Shown here: one piece after another, positions 48,303 to 55,895 of the stretch | How positions within the stretch are numbered: the first letter of the stretch is position 1 | How the letters are laid out: every line of letters begins with the position of its first letter | Assembly (NCBI RefSeq): GCF_038751955.1 | Contig: NZ_JBCEXH010000006.1 | Span: forward strand, 32,294-96,293 | DNA length: 64,000 nt | Direction: 5' to 3' | From: Methanocalculus natronophilus | GTDB taxonomy: Archaea; Halobacteriota; Methanomicrobia; Methanomicrobiales; Methanocorpusculaceae | The notes under the pieces: generated by a model | Database searches by the model: none | What the model was told of the DNA's origin: nothing | Seen by the model: the letters and a program-made list of their open reading frames with translations, nothing else | Position numbers and translations under genes: made by a program

Positions 48303-48308
48303 TTTTTT
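48303..48308 (+). terminator. Oligo-T terminator after rbcL
   Basis: Six T in a row lie 16 bases after the RuBisCO stop codon, before the structured RNA region. This would stop rbcL transcription or the structured RNA may be reached by read-through. Confidence 0.4.
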
Positions 48309-48323
48309 CTTTGCCTCCTCTCT

Positions 48324-48589
48324 ATGTCATGTGGGTAGTTTGAAGCAGGTGCGGCGCGGGTATCGGGGGGCGGGGTCAGGCGAAAGAGGCAGGCTGACAG
48401 AACTGATACACCCTTGCTCAGGAGAGCAACCTGAAAGGCGATTCCGAAGGAAGCGGGGTGTTATCTGCTTCTGGCAAGCCAAACGGAGCATTCCCGCCCC
48501 TCCCGCGCCAGCATCTGCGGCAACCCGGCACGAACCTCCCTTGCGAAGCATTTGCGGACGGGGAGAGGGGCGGTGGGGGCTTCTGACAT
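48324..48589 (+). ncRNA. Candidate structured RNA, unassigned family
   Basis: A GC-rich non-coding segment with strong nested pairing that I found by inspection. Outer stem GCAGGTGC (48345-48352) and GGCGCGGG (48353-48360) pair with CCCGCGCC (48502-48509) and GCATCTGC (48511-48518). Inside, GGGGCGGG (48367-48374) pairs with CCCGCCCC (48493-48500). Within this junction: GTCAG/CTGAC (48375-48398); an arm GATACACCC/GGGTGTTATC (48405-48465) holding sub-hairpins TTGCTC/GAGCAA and TTCC/GGAA; and TGCTTC-TGG/CCA-GGAGCA (48466-48490). A 3' hairpin (48536-48565) and terminal ATGTCA/TGACAT pairing may close the molecule. Three pairs are G-U on plus but would be C-A on minus, which supports the plus strand. 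I could not match RNase P, SRP or a known riboswitch. No clear TATA element is seen upstream. Confidence 0.55.
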
Positions 48590-48699
48590 ATGTCGTCATG
48601 TACATTGGTCATAAAATAGCCATTTTGAGGCCATTCATGTAGTATGACAGCCTTTGGATAGTACTAGCCTTCAGAAATATGGAGAAGAACCCATTTTTT

Positions 48700-49599
48700 T
48701 CAGACCTCAGACGGCCGCCGTCTCTGCATTCTCATCCAGAGCCCGATGCCCTCCACCAGGAGGGAGAGCCCGATTGCAAGCACAACTGCCCCCAGAATAA
48801 GCATCAGCAGTTCTATTGCCGCCTCAGGGAGAAACAGGATGAGAAACGCAAGCATTGCAGAGAGGATACCGACAACAAGACGAAGCCAGAACCCTTCAGG
48901 GACGGCTTTTGGCCCGTGAAGTGTCCGTCCAAGGGAGAACCATGCACTTGCCAGTGTCCATGCGGCAAGAACCAGGAGAACAAAGGATTGGAGCTCAAGC
49001 ACCTCTGCAAAGAGTGCGTTTATTCCAAGAAGCACGATCCCAAACCCAAGTACAAGTCTCCCTGCTGATTGTATCCCAAATGGCCGGAGATGAATTGCAT
49101 TTTTGAAAAAAGGGATCGAGAGGAGAAAGAAGCCTGCCGGAACAAGGAGAGCAAGGAGACTGCCGAAGGTGATAACCGGCTCAGTTATGATCCATGTGCC
49201 AAGCAGCAGCATGACGATGCCGGTCAGTACAATCAGGCGCCATGTTTTCGCCTGTTCGGAGAGTTCTGTTGCAGTATACGATGGGAGTGTCTTTCGCGAG
49301 TCGCTGATGAGAGCGGCAAAGGTATCAATGACCATCAGGACGAGCGGGGCATCATCTGCAAGATGCAGGATAGGGTGCTCTCTGGGATCATAGCGGTCAA
49401 GATGCACCCGGAATTCAGTTGCCGTCTCATGCAGGTGGTACTGCCCGTGCCGGTAGCTTGCGATTGTACCAGGGCTTGGTATATTCAGCCGTGAGCGTAC
49501 CCAGTGTTCGGAGAGTGGTGTCTGCACCTCGTTTTTCCGGACAACCACCTCCCAGACCCCGTCATGGAGAGGGGAGAGGAGATCTTCAAGCTGCTGCAA
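48700..49599 (-). CDS. Membrane protein with HdeD-like region
   Basis: A 299-residue protein with about 115 soluble N-terminal residues (EDLLSPLHDGVWEVVVRKNEVQTP) followed by about six membrane segments (from 120 to 290), arranged like the DUF308/HdeD family: WRLIVLTGIVMLLLGTWII, GSLLALLVPAGFFLLSI, and WLRLVVGILSAMLAFLILFLP. It ends in an Arg-rich tail (RMQRRRPSEV). Function not known. It is followed by a Yip1-like gene upstream on the same strand (26-base gap). Confidence 0.55.
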   Translation of the reverse strand: MQQLEDLLSPLHDGVWEVVVRKNEVQTPLSEHWVRSRLNIPSPGTIASYRHGQYHLHETATEFRVHLDRYDPREHPILHLADDAPLVLMVIDTFAALISDSRKTLPSYTATELSEQAKTWRLIVLTGIVMLLLGTWIITEPVITFGSLLALLVPAGFFLLSIPFFKNAIHLRPFGIQSAGRLVLGFGIVLLGINALFAEVLELQSFVLLVLAAWTLASAWFSLGRTLHGPKAVPEGFWLRLVVGILSAMLAFLILFLPEAAIELLMLILGAVVLAIGLSLLVEGIGLWMRMQRRRPSEV

Positions 49600-49625
49600 T
49601 AGAAACTCCCCAAACGAAAAAAAAA

Positions 49626-50219
49626 TCAGGTGATCCGGGGTACAGCCTCTGTTACCTCTGTTATGGTCACGGCAGTTGGATCAACCATCCAAAGCAATAG
49701 TGCAAGAACGATGAGAAGGACAAGAACGAGGATCGGCAGGAGGATCGCAACAACAGCCCGCAGTGTCGATATGGCATGATACTCGCGGAACCCCATCACA
49801 ATCAGGATGAAACCCCATATCCCTGCGAGAAGATTGATAACTGGGATCCAGCCTATTGCAGCATTCGGTGTTTCAGCAAGTGCGCATGCACGCACCGAGG
49901 CGGTAAAGTCGCCGCTGCCACCGACAATCTTTGCACAGATATGGAAGATTGCTGCAAGTACCAGAAGAGCGATTGTGCCCATGATAACAAGCCCGATGAT
50001 GAAGACGATCACCCCCATGATATCATGAATGGGCATAAATGCCATCGGGTGGGATGGACCAAGAAGGTAGGTGACCACTGAAGTCAGGATTGAAAACACG
50101 AAGATGACGATCAGGTAATAGACAACTGCATCGGTGAGCGATGCAGACCGGCTCTTTGCAAGCGTCTCACCCGGAGATGTAATCATCCCCCAAAACGTCT
50201 CAATAAAGGGTAGTGACAT
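49626..50219 (-). CDS. Yip1 family membrane protein
   Basis: A 197-residue integral membrane protein with five predicted segments (about 33-54, 65-85, 85-105, 120-142, 155-180). The start FIETFWGMITSPGETLAKSR matches the Yip1-domain N-terminus (W-x-x-x-x-x-P-x-x-T-x-x), as does the HICAKIVGGSGDFTASVRACALAETPN segment. Archaeal Yip1 proteins have no known function. Confidence 0.75.
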   Translation of the reverse strand: MSLPFIETFWGMITSPGETLAKSRSASLTDAVVYYLIVIFVFSILTSVVTYLLGPSHPMAFMPIHDIMGVIVFIIGLVIMGTIALLVLAAIFHICAKIVGGSGDFTASVRACALAETPNAAIGWIPVINLLAGIWGFILIVMGFREYHAISTLRAVVAILLPILVLVLLIVLALLLWMVDPTAVTITEVTEAVPRIT

Positions 50220-50279
50220 AGGAAATATTAGGGTAGGTTCAAATAAATACTCTTTTGCGGCCTATGGCATCTCAGGCCC

Positions 50280-51017
50280 CTAAAACCCGCGATGATCATC
50301 AATTTTGACGAGATGCTCCTCAAATGATCCCCCTGCATAGACCAGCACGCGCACCGGTTCACCCTTCCGGTACGTCCTGAGTGCCTGATCGTAGGCCTTC
50401 CTGACATGCCGGAGGTTCTCTTCATCAAAGAGACGATCAATTGCTTCCCAGAATCCTATCTGCTGCCTGATAAAGTCGAGCTCATAGGAGAAGACCAGGT
50501 CAGCAATCCGGCCTGCCTCTTCAGAATCGATCTCACAATGATACTCCCCATGGTCGCCAAGGCCGGCGATCTGCCGCCAGTCCACCACCCCGTCGCCATC
50601 TGGTTCCCGGTGGAGCATATAGGGGTAGATACAGCAGATCGAGAAGCGGTTGTCATAGATTCTGCACCGGTTGTCGTCATCCAGAAAGGTGCATCTCCCG
50701 TCTCCATGAACCCGCAGGGCATAGCCTGAGACATAGAGGGTGCCATGCTGATCACCATATTCAAAATCCGGTGCGGGAACAAGGGCATCCGGATGATAGC
50801 GTCTGAGATACGGGAGATCGCGTTCAAGAAGAAAGACATGCCCGTTATAGGATGCAGTACAGCACCGGCCGCATCCCTCACAGGCAAATCCGACATCCCG
50901 GATAATCTCCACCAGTCTGTTGGCAGGATACGTGAGAAGATCTGCTTCTTCACGCCTTCGTGTGAGAATCTGGTTTTGTATGGACCCTTTCCAGCCCGGC
51001 CGATATGGAGGAGTCAT
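50280..51017 (-). CDS. YkgJ family cysteine cluster protein
   Basis: A 245-residue protein with the CxxCxxCC signature CEGCGRCC near residue 47 and a second part CRIYDNRFSICCIYPYML with the downstream cysteines. The family probably binds zinc or an Fe-S centre; function unknown. The region ADLLTYPANRLVEIIRDVGFACEGC links a helix to the cluster. Start ATG 51017 overlaps the next gene's stop by four bases (ATGA), so the two are coupled. Confidence 0.8.
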   Translation of the reverse strand: MTPPYRPGWKGSIQNQILTRRREEADLLTYPANRLVEIIRDVGFACEGCGRCCTASYNGHVFLLERDLPYLRRYHPDALVPAPDFEYGDQHGTLYVSGYALRVHGDGRCTFLDDDNRCRIYDNRFSICCIYPYMLHREPDGDGVVDWRQIAGLGDHGEYHCEIDSEEAGRIADLVFSYELDFIRQQIGFWEAIDRLFDEENLRHVRKAYDQALRTYRKGEPVRVLVYAGGSFEEHLVKIDDHRGF

Positions 51018-51436
51018 TCATCTGAGAGGAGAAGAGCCCGGATATACGGGTTGTAGACTGCTCCTCCGCAGGAGACACACTCGATCTCACCGACATCTAT
51101 GATCTCGGCCGTCACATCGCTTCCTTCCAGAATCATGAACCCCTCTTCCTCCATGATCCTGAAGAAGAGATCAATCTCAAGGTAGGGGCGTGCTTTTGGA
51201 GGAACCATAAGGTAGTCGGTGAGATCCTCGTTCATGGTCGAATGACGTGCAATATGCTCATCAAAAAAGAGATAGACCTCGATTGTATATTGTGCATGCA
51301 GATCCTGCAGTTCGGGGAGGCCAATTCTCAAGCCGGGGATAATACCGAGAGCTTCACATTTTTCAGATGCGCTGCTCCCGGCAAGCTGCTGGTATTCCTG
51401 CCAGGGAGTGGTGGTAGAGGGATGGGTATCTCTCAT
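51014..51436 (-). CDS. Unknown protein with C-terminal CxxC
   Basis: A 140-residue soluble protein, ATG start at 51434-51436 (an in-frame TTG 30 bases upstream is unlikely). It has a central segment YTIEVYLFFDEHIARHSTMNEDLTDYL, a VPPKARPYLEIDLFFRIMEEEGF helix and a C-terminal zinc-finger-like IECVSCGGAVYNPYIRALL. Co-translated with the YkgJ-like gene. No family recognised. Confidence 0.6.
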   Translation of the reverse strand: MRDTHPSTTTPWQEYQQLAGSSASEKCEALGIIPGLRIGLPELQDLHAQYTIEVYLFFDEHIARHSTMNEDLTDYLMVPPKARPYLEIDLFFRIMEEEGFMILEGSDVTAEIIDVGEIECVSCGGAVYNPYIRALLLSDE

Positions 51437-51510
51437 GCTGAACTGTACCTTCGTAGTAACAGACAATAAAAGCTAGCCCAAACAGCAACCAGCAGATCAG
51501 ACCCAGCAGA

Positions 51511-53289
51511 TCAGATGATAAATACCACGAGATAGTAGACGAAGAGAATCGCAGCCATGACCACGAGACTCATGCCGGTTTCATGAACCGGGGCTCCATT
51601 ACCGGGATACTGCGCAATGAGCTTTTCAAGCTGTGGATCAGAACGCCTGCCCATCCCGACAGCTGCCTGAGCCCTGAGCAGATTCCTTCGCAACATGATC
51701 ACAGCCCCCATAAGCGGATTTTTCACAAGCCAGCAGCTTTTCCTGCCAATCGTTGTGATAATACCAGACATTGCACCTGCAACTGCCGGGAGTGTGAACC
51801 GTGAGATCCGGAGTATTCCATGTCCAGCTTTGACATAGAGAGCCATCATATCCGGCGGGCTATATGTAATCGGCCTGATGATGTTCCTGGCAACCCAGAG
51901 ATTCAGGATGACAGCTGCAAAGATGATGATCATCTCGAGGATATGTGCCATTCCAAAGACATTGTGGAACACCGGATAGGGGAGAATCCCAAAGAGCACC
52001 CCTGGATAGACACCATAGACGAGACAGGCAGCACCCAGTGCTGCCATTGGTATCTTCATTGGGAGCGGGGGATCAGATGCCACGATACCCTGCTTCTCCT
52101 TTATGAACGCATAGTAGTTCAGTTTGATAAAGGAGAGGAATGTCCCGACTGATCCGATCAGCAGAAGTGTTTCCAGGGTGAAAAAGCCGCTCTCTGCCGC
52201 AGCAGCAACGATCAGTTCCTTGCTGACATACCCTGAAAAACCCGGAACTCCGGCAATTGCGGCTGATGCAAGCAGGGATGCCGCAAACGTGAGAGGCATC
52301 TGTCTCCTGAGCCCCCCAAGTTCCTTGAGCCGGTATCGTCCTGTCTGGAGAATGATTGCACCTACCACCATGAAGAGGAGGGTCTTGTAGATGATATTGT
52401 TGAAGAGGTGAGCCATCCCTCCATTGATCGCAAGGGTTGTCCCGATCCCGATTGCAGTGACCATATACCCGACCTGGCTGATGATATGGTAGGAGAGAAG
52501 GGAACGCATATCATCCTGGAGAAGAGCGAAGACGATGCCATAAACGACCATGATCGCTCCCAGGTACATCACCACCTCAGATCCGGGGAGCACCCGTGCC
52601 AGAAGGTAGACTGCTGCTTTTGTCGTGAAGATGCAGAGGACAACAGACCCTACAATCGATGCCCGGGGGTAAGAATCGGGGATCCAGACATGGAACGGGA
52701 TAATGCCCGCGTTGAGGCCGATTCCAATCAGAAAGAGGAGTGAAACCAGTCCCGGCCCGGCAGCGGTGATAGCAAGCGATCCGGTTTCAGCAAACTGCAT
52801 GGCTATTGCGCCAAGCAGGACGGCACCACCAAGGATATGCAGCATGGCATACCGGTATCCTGCACCTTCCGCATATGCACCTCCATACCAGATCAGGATA
52901 AGCGACGAGAGTGCCAGCAGCTCCCAGAAGAGGAAGAGGGAGATGAAATCACCTGCAAAGACAATCCCGACACCTGATCCGATCTGGAGCAGGGTGGCTG
53001 CCTGGTGCCAGAGCCTGTCCTCCCCGTGTGCATAGATAACAAGCAGTACACCAACACCTGCAAAGGCATAGCCTACAAGGATAGAAAGCCCCTCGACTGC
53101 AAGGAGTGTAAGACTGATACCGGGGAGGAGCTGGAGATGCCACCCCGAGTGCCCCGGTTCAAGGAGTGTAATGCCGGCAAGGCCGATAATTGCAACCAGG
53201 AGCAGAAATTCATGCCTGAGCCTTTTTGGGATGACAGGCAGCAGGAGAGCGCCGAGGAGATAGACGAGAAAGGGAGGGAACAACATCAT
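51511..53289 (-). CDS. Mrp/Nuo-type antiporter subunit (MrpD/NuoL-like), copy 1
   Basis: A 592-residue, about 14-16 helix proton-conducting transporter protein. The usual charged residues inside membrane segments are visible: Glu in LFLFWELLALSSL, Lys in CIFTTKAAVYLLAR, Lys in NNIIYKTLLFMVVGA with the preceding His (GGMAHLFNN), and Lys in FLSFIKLNYYAF. A lateral C-terminal extension (about 480-592) is longer than in MrpD. It is a paralog of the 593-residue gene upstream at 53736-55517 and may form a separate antiporter or accessory unit of the Mrp operon. Start ATG 53289. Confidence 0.9.
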   Translation of the reverse strand: MMLFPPFLVYLLGALLLPVIPKRLRHEFLLLVAIIGLAGITLLEPGHSGWHLQLLPGISLTLLAVEGLSILVGYAFAGVGVLLVIYAHGEDRLWHQAATLLQIGSGVGIVFAGDFISLFLFWELLALSSLILIWYGGAYAEGAGYRYAMLHILGGAVLLGAIAMQFAETGSLAITAAGPGLVSLLFLIGIGLNAGIIPFHVWIPDSYPRASIVGSVVLCIFTTKAAVYLLARVLPGSEVVMYLGAIMVVYGIVFALLQDDMRSLLSYHIISQVGYMVTAIGIGTTLAINGGMAHLFNNIIYKTLLFMVVGAIILQTGRYRLKELGGLRRQMPLTFAASLLASAAIAGVPGFSGYVSKELIVAAAAESGFFTLETLLLIGSVGTFLSFIKLNYYAFIKEKQGIVASDPPLPMKIPMAALGAACLVYGVYPGVLFGILPYPVFHNVFGMAHILEMIIIFAAVILNLWVARNIIRPITYSPPDMMALYVKAGHGILRISRFTLPAVAGAMSGIITTIGRKSCWLVKNPLMGAVIMLRRNLLRAQAAVGMGRRSDPQLEKLIAQYPGNGAPVHETGMSLVVMAAILFVYYLVVFII

Positions 53290-53735
53290 GGAAGAGCCTC
53301 CCGCGAGAAGAGCGTCCGCTCACCATCTGCATCTGATCTCTTCTGTATCTCCTGTCTATTCATATCTATCAGTCCAAACAAGATCCTATCATGACTTTTT
53401 TTTACATTCCTGGCTCTCCGGGGAGGCAGGTATTGTTGGTAATTTTGCCGGATATCAGACACGTGCCGGATGGACACCCGTCCCGGCAGGTTATCTATCG
53501 CGAAGAGAGAATAGTGAGGAATCACGTTGATTCAGTAGCATATCGTTGTATCTGCTCCTGTCGGTTGAGAGGAGAATCATACATATACTACAACCCTGGA
53601 GATAATAAGTTTTACCGGCAATTTTCTCTTCAATTCCAAAGTTCGCATACCATACCCGGCTTTTGTGGGAGTTGATCTGGAAAGTGACGCTGGATCCGGC
53701 TGCAGTTTTGCTTCATCTGCAGGCAGACAAGCCGC
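53290..53735. other. Intergenic region between two antiporter paralogs (446 bases)
   Basis: No gene recognised. A minus-strand AGTATATGTA (53581-53590) could be a TATA box for the downstream subunit, which would give a leader of about 270 bases. An imperfect 22-base inverted repeat lies at 53409-53430 next to a run of nine T/A. A 25-codon frame (53286-53363, minus) ends ATGA-overlapping the antiporter start, which might be a leader peptide, but it has no other support. Confidence 0.45.
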
Positions 53736-55517
53736 CTAGAAGATGAAGACCGTGAGAAAGTAGGCAAATATAATCAGGGATATGAGAACCGGCCCATACC
53801 TGGCATCGATTGCCTGCGGATCAGTTCCGGGATACTGCGACTTCAGAAGACTAATCCGCTCCTGCTGATGACGCCTTGCTGCCTCAATAGAACAGATTCT
53901 GAGGTATGCTGAGCGGGCAAAAATCTCAACAGCCAGCACCGGGTTTTGCATAAACCAGATAACCCCTTTCACAGCAGAGGTGATCCACCCGGTGAGTGCA
54001 ACTGCAAGGGCAGGGAGTGTCTCCCTGGAGAACGCAAGAGCGGCAGCACCAAGCACCCGGTAGAGATCCATGAAGTCCGGGGGGATGCCTGCAGGCATCC
54101 GGATCCTGCTTCCGGCTTTCCAGAGGATCAGCAGGATCAGCCCGAAGATGACGATCATCTCGATGACATGAACCGGCGCAAGCACCGTGTGTGTCACCGG
54201 ATACGGCAGGATACCAAAGAGGAGAGCCGGGTACAACCCATAGAGAATACAGGCAAAGGCGGTGGCACCCATTGCAAGCTGCATTCCAGCCGGAGGATCG
54301 CTTGTAGCAATCCCCGGCTTCTCCCTGAGAAAGGCATAGTAGTTCAGCTTGACAAAGGAGAGGAATGTACCGACTGATCCGATTAGGAAGAGGATCTCAA
54401 GGCTGAAGAGACCGCTCTCTGATGCAGCAGCGACGATCATCTCCTTGCTGATATAACCATTGAAACCCGGAACACCAGCAATCGCAGCAGATGCGATGAT
54501 GGAGAATGCAAACGTGAGTGGCATCTGCTTTCTGAGGCCCCCAAGATCCGAGAGGCGGTGAAACCCGGTCTGGTAGATGATCGCCCCGGCGACCATGAAG
54601 AGAAGAGCCTTGTAGAAGATATGGTTGAAGAGATGGGCGATACCTCCATTAACTGCAAGTGCGGTTCCAATCCCGATTGCAGCAACCATGTATCCGACCT
54701 GGCTCACGATATGGTAGCTGAGAAGTGTCCGCATATCATCCTGGAGCAGTGCAAAGACGATGCCATAGACGATCATGATCGCTCCAAGGTACATCACTGC
54801 TTCCGAGCCGGGAAGAGTTCTGGCAAGGAGATAGATCGCAGCTTTTGTGGTAAAGACACAGAGTACGACTGAGCCGGCTATCGAGGCTTTCGGGTATGCG
54901 TCAGGGAGCCATGCATGGAGCGGAACCATCGCCGCATTCATCCCGATACCAAGGATGAAGAGTATGGTGGCAAGACCGGGTTCTGCAAGGCCCACCATGA
55001 GCGACCCTGTCTCCCTGAACTGGATTGCGATTCCGCCAAGAAGAAAGACGCCGCCGAGGATATGCATCAGGGCATACCGGTACCCGGGACCAATCGAGCC
55101 TGCCCCTCCGTGCCAGATAAGGAGCAGCGACGAGATGGCAAGCAGTTCCCAGAAGAGGAAGAGGGTGACAAAATCACCTGCAAAGACGATACCCATGCCA
55201 GCTGCCACCTGGAGGAGTGTTGCTGCCTGGTGGGTGATCCGCATCTCTTTGCATGCATAGAGAACCGCAAGGATGCTGATTGCAGCAAAGATATACCCGA
55301 CCACAAGGGAGAGGGGATCAACCGAGAGAAGGATCAGGTCAATACCCGGGAGAAAGGGAAGAATCCACCCGGAATATACCTCCGGAAGGAGCGCAACACT
55401 CAGAAGACCCAAAACCGTAACGCCTGCGATCCAGCCATGTCGGAGGCGCCCTGGAATTACCGGAAGCAGAAGGGCTCCAAGGAGATAGATGACAAAAGGA
55501 GCGATGATAGTTCCCAT
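53736..55517 (-). CDS. Mrp/Nuo-type antiporter subunit (MrpD/NuoL-like), copy 2
   Basis: A 593-residue close paralog of the gene at 51511-53289, with matching membrane charges: Glu in LFLFWELLAISSLLLIW, Lys in CVFTTKAAIYLLAR, Lys in NHIFYKALLFMVAGA, and Lys in FVKLNYYAFLREK. Most of the length is alignable between the copies, including the C-terminal extension QYPGTDP / QYPGNGA. It probably conducts protons or sodium as part of a complex. No regulatory feature seen; divergent from the peptide/radical SAM unit. Confidence 0.9.
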   Translation of the reverse strand: MGTIIAPFVIYLLGALLLPVIPGRLRHGWIAGVTVLGLLSVALLPEVYSGWILPFLPGIDLILLSVDPLSLVVGYIFAAISILAVLYACKEMRITHQAATLLQVAAGMGIVFAGDFVTLFLFWELLAISSLLLIWHGGAGSIGPGYRYALMHILGGVFLLGGIAIQFRETGSLMVGLAEPGLATILFILGIGMNAAMVPLHAWLPDAYPKASIAGSVVLCVFTTKAAIYLLARTLPGSEAVMYLGAIMIVYGIVFALLQDDMRTLLSYHIVSQVGYMVAAIGIGTALAVNGGIAHLFNHIFYKALLFMVAGAIIYQTGFHRLSDLGGLRKQMPLTFAFSIIASAAIAGVPGFNGYISKEMIVAAASESGLFSLEILFLIGSVGTFLSFVKLNYYAFLREKPGIATSDPPAGMQLAMGATAFACILYGLYPALLFGILPYPVTHTVLAPVHVIEMIVIFGLILLILWKAGSRIRMPAGIPPDFMDLYRVLGAAALAFSRETLPALAVALTGWITSAVKGVIWFMQNPVLAVEIFARSAYLRICSIEAARRHQQERISLLKSQYPGTDPQAIDARYGPVLISLIIFAYFLTVFIF

Positions 55518-55707
55518 TTATCCCTCCTGACAGGGAGATGAGCTGCCAGGGCAGAACTGTTCCGTCCAGTTTCCTGTACTCTCCTGCATGTGCGGCACGA
55601 AACAATTCTCCTTCCAGCGTATTCCGGACTATCCACATTCTCCGGAAGAAAGAGGGTGGAAGAGATGGAGTGTGCCATCCCACCCAGGCATTCGTCCTGA
55701 GAAAAAG

Positions 55708-55716
55708 TTAGTATAG
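55708..55716 (+). promoter_or_regulatory. Possible TATA box of the peptide-rSAM unit
   Basis: TTAGTATAG after an A-rich stretch lies 58 bases before the 30-codon ORF; transcription would begin near 55738. An alternative AATAAAG at 55733-55739 is closer. A T7 run follows the CCCGGG at 55743-55748 and could act as an early termination point. Confidence 0.35.
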
Positions 55717-55773
55717 TATCTCCACATCAGCCAATAAAGTTTCCCGGGTTTTTTTGAAAGGAAGACAAAAGAA

Positions 55774-55866
55774 ATGACGAGATCCCAAAACCCCTTGCAG
55801 TGCCGGCCGTTGCCCCCCTGCCCTGGTGGAGAGAGGATTTTCTGCTGCAGAGACGAATACCATTAA
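55774..55866 (+). CDS. Cys-rich 30-residue peptide, candidate rSAM substrate
   Basis: An ATG-to-TAA frame of 30 codons lies directly upstream of the radical SAM/SPASM gene on the same strand, with 29 bases between them. It holds four cysteines at positions 10, 16, 24 and 25, two Pro-rich spacers (RPLPPCPGG) and an ending FCCRDEYH. Such short Cys-rich ORFs next to SPASM enzymes are the usual layout of ribosomally made, post-translationally modified peptides. A ribosome-binding GGAAG lies about nine bases before the ATG. No homology search was possible; the reading frame is short enough to be chance, but its place and cysteines argue for a gene. Confidence 0.55.
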   Translation: MTRSQNPLQCRPLPPCPGGERIFCCRDEYH

Positions 55867-55895
55867 GGAGTATCCAAAAAAACCGGAATACTACA

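Larger units (their letters stand above)
48288..48699. other. Intergenic region carrying the structured RNA (412 bases)
   Basis: Contains no convincing protein gene. The central part is the candidate RNA described separately. The string GTCATGT occurs at 48326-48332 and again at 48595-48601, flanking the structured part as a 7-base direct repeat, which could be chance or an insertion footprint. After the RNA the sequence turns AT-rich, ending in T7 at about 48691-48698 next to the stop of the convergent membrane gene. Confidence 0.6.

Noticed and set aside
48390..48470. Resemblance of the string GGCTGA...ACACCC...AACCTGA to a TPP riboswitch
   Set aside because: Order is partly similar, but the conserved TPP elements (CTGAGA, the GGATAATGCC-like loop and GCGTAGGGA) are missing, and the pairing found by inspection is different. 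No thiamin gene follows.
48324..48589. RNase P RNA or SRP RNA
   Set aside because: Neither the GGAAAGTCC-type core of RNase P nor the GGAAG tetraloop with AGCAG of SRP helix 8 is present on either strand.
48256..48642. 128-codon plus-strand frame over the structured RNA
   Set aside because: Arises from high GC with few stops; it begins within rbcL, has no ribosome site and no family-like sequence.
53409..53430. Hairpin next to a poly-T run as terminator
   Set aside because: The T-run precedes rather than follows the hairpin on plus, and on minus the run reads as A, so it does not form a terminator for either strand.
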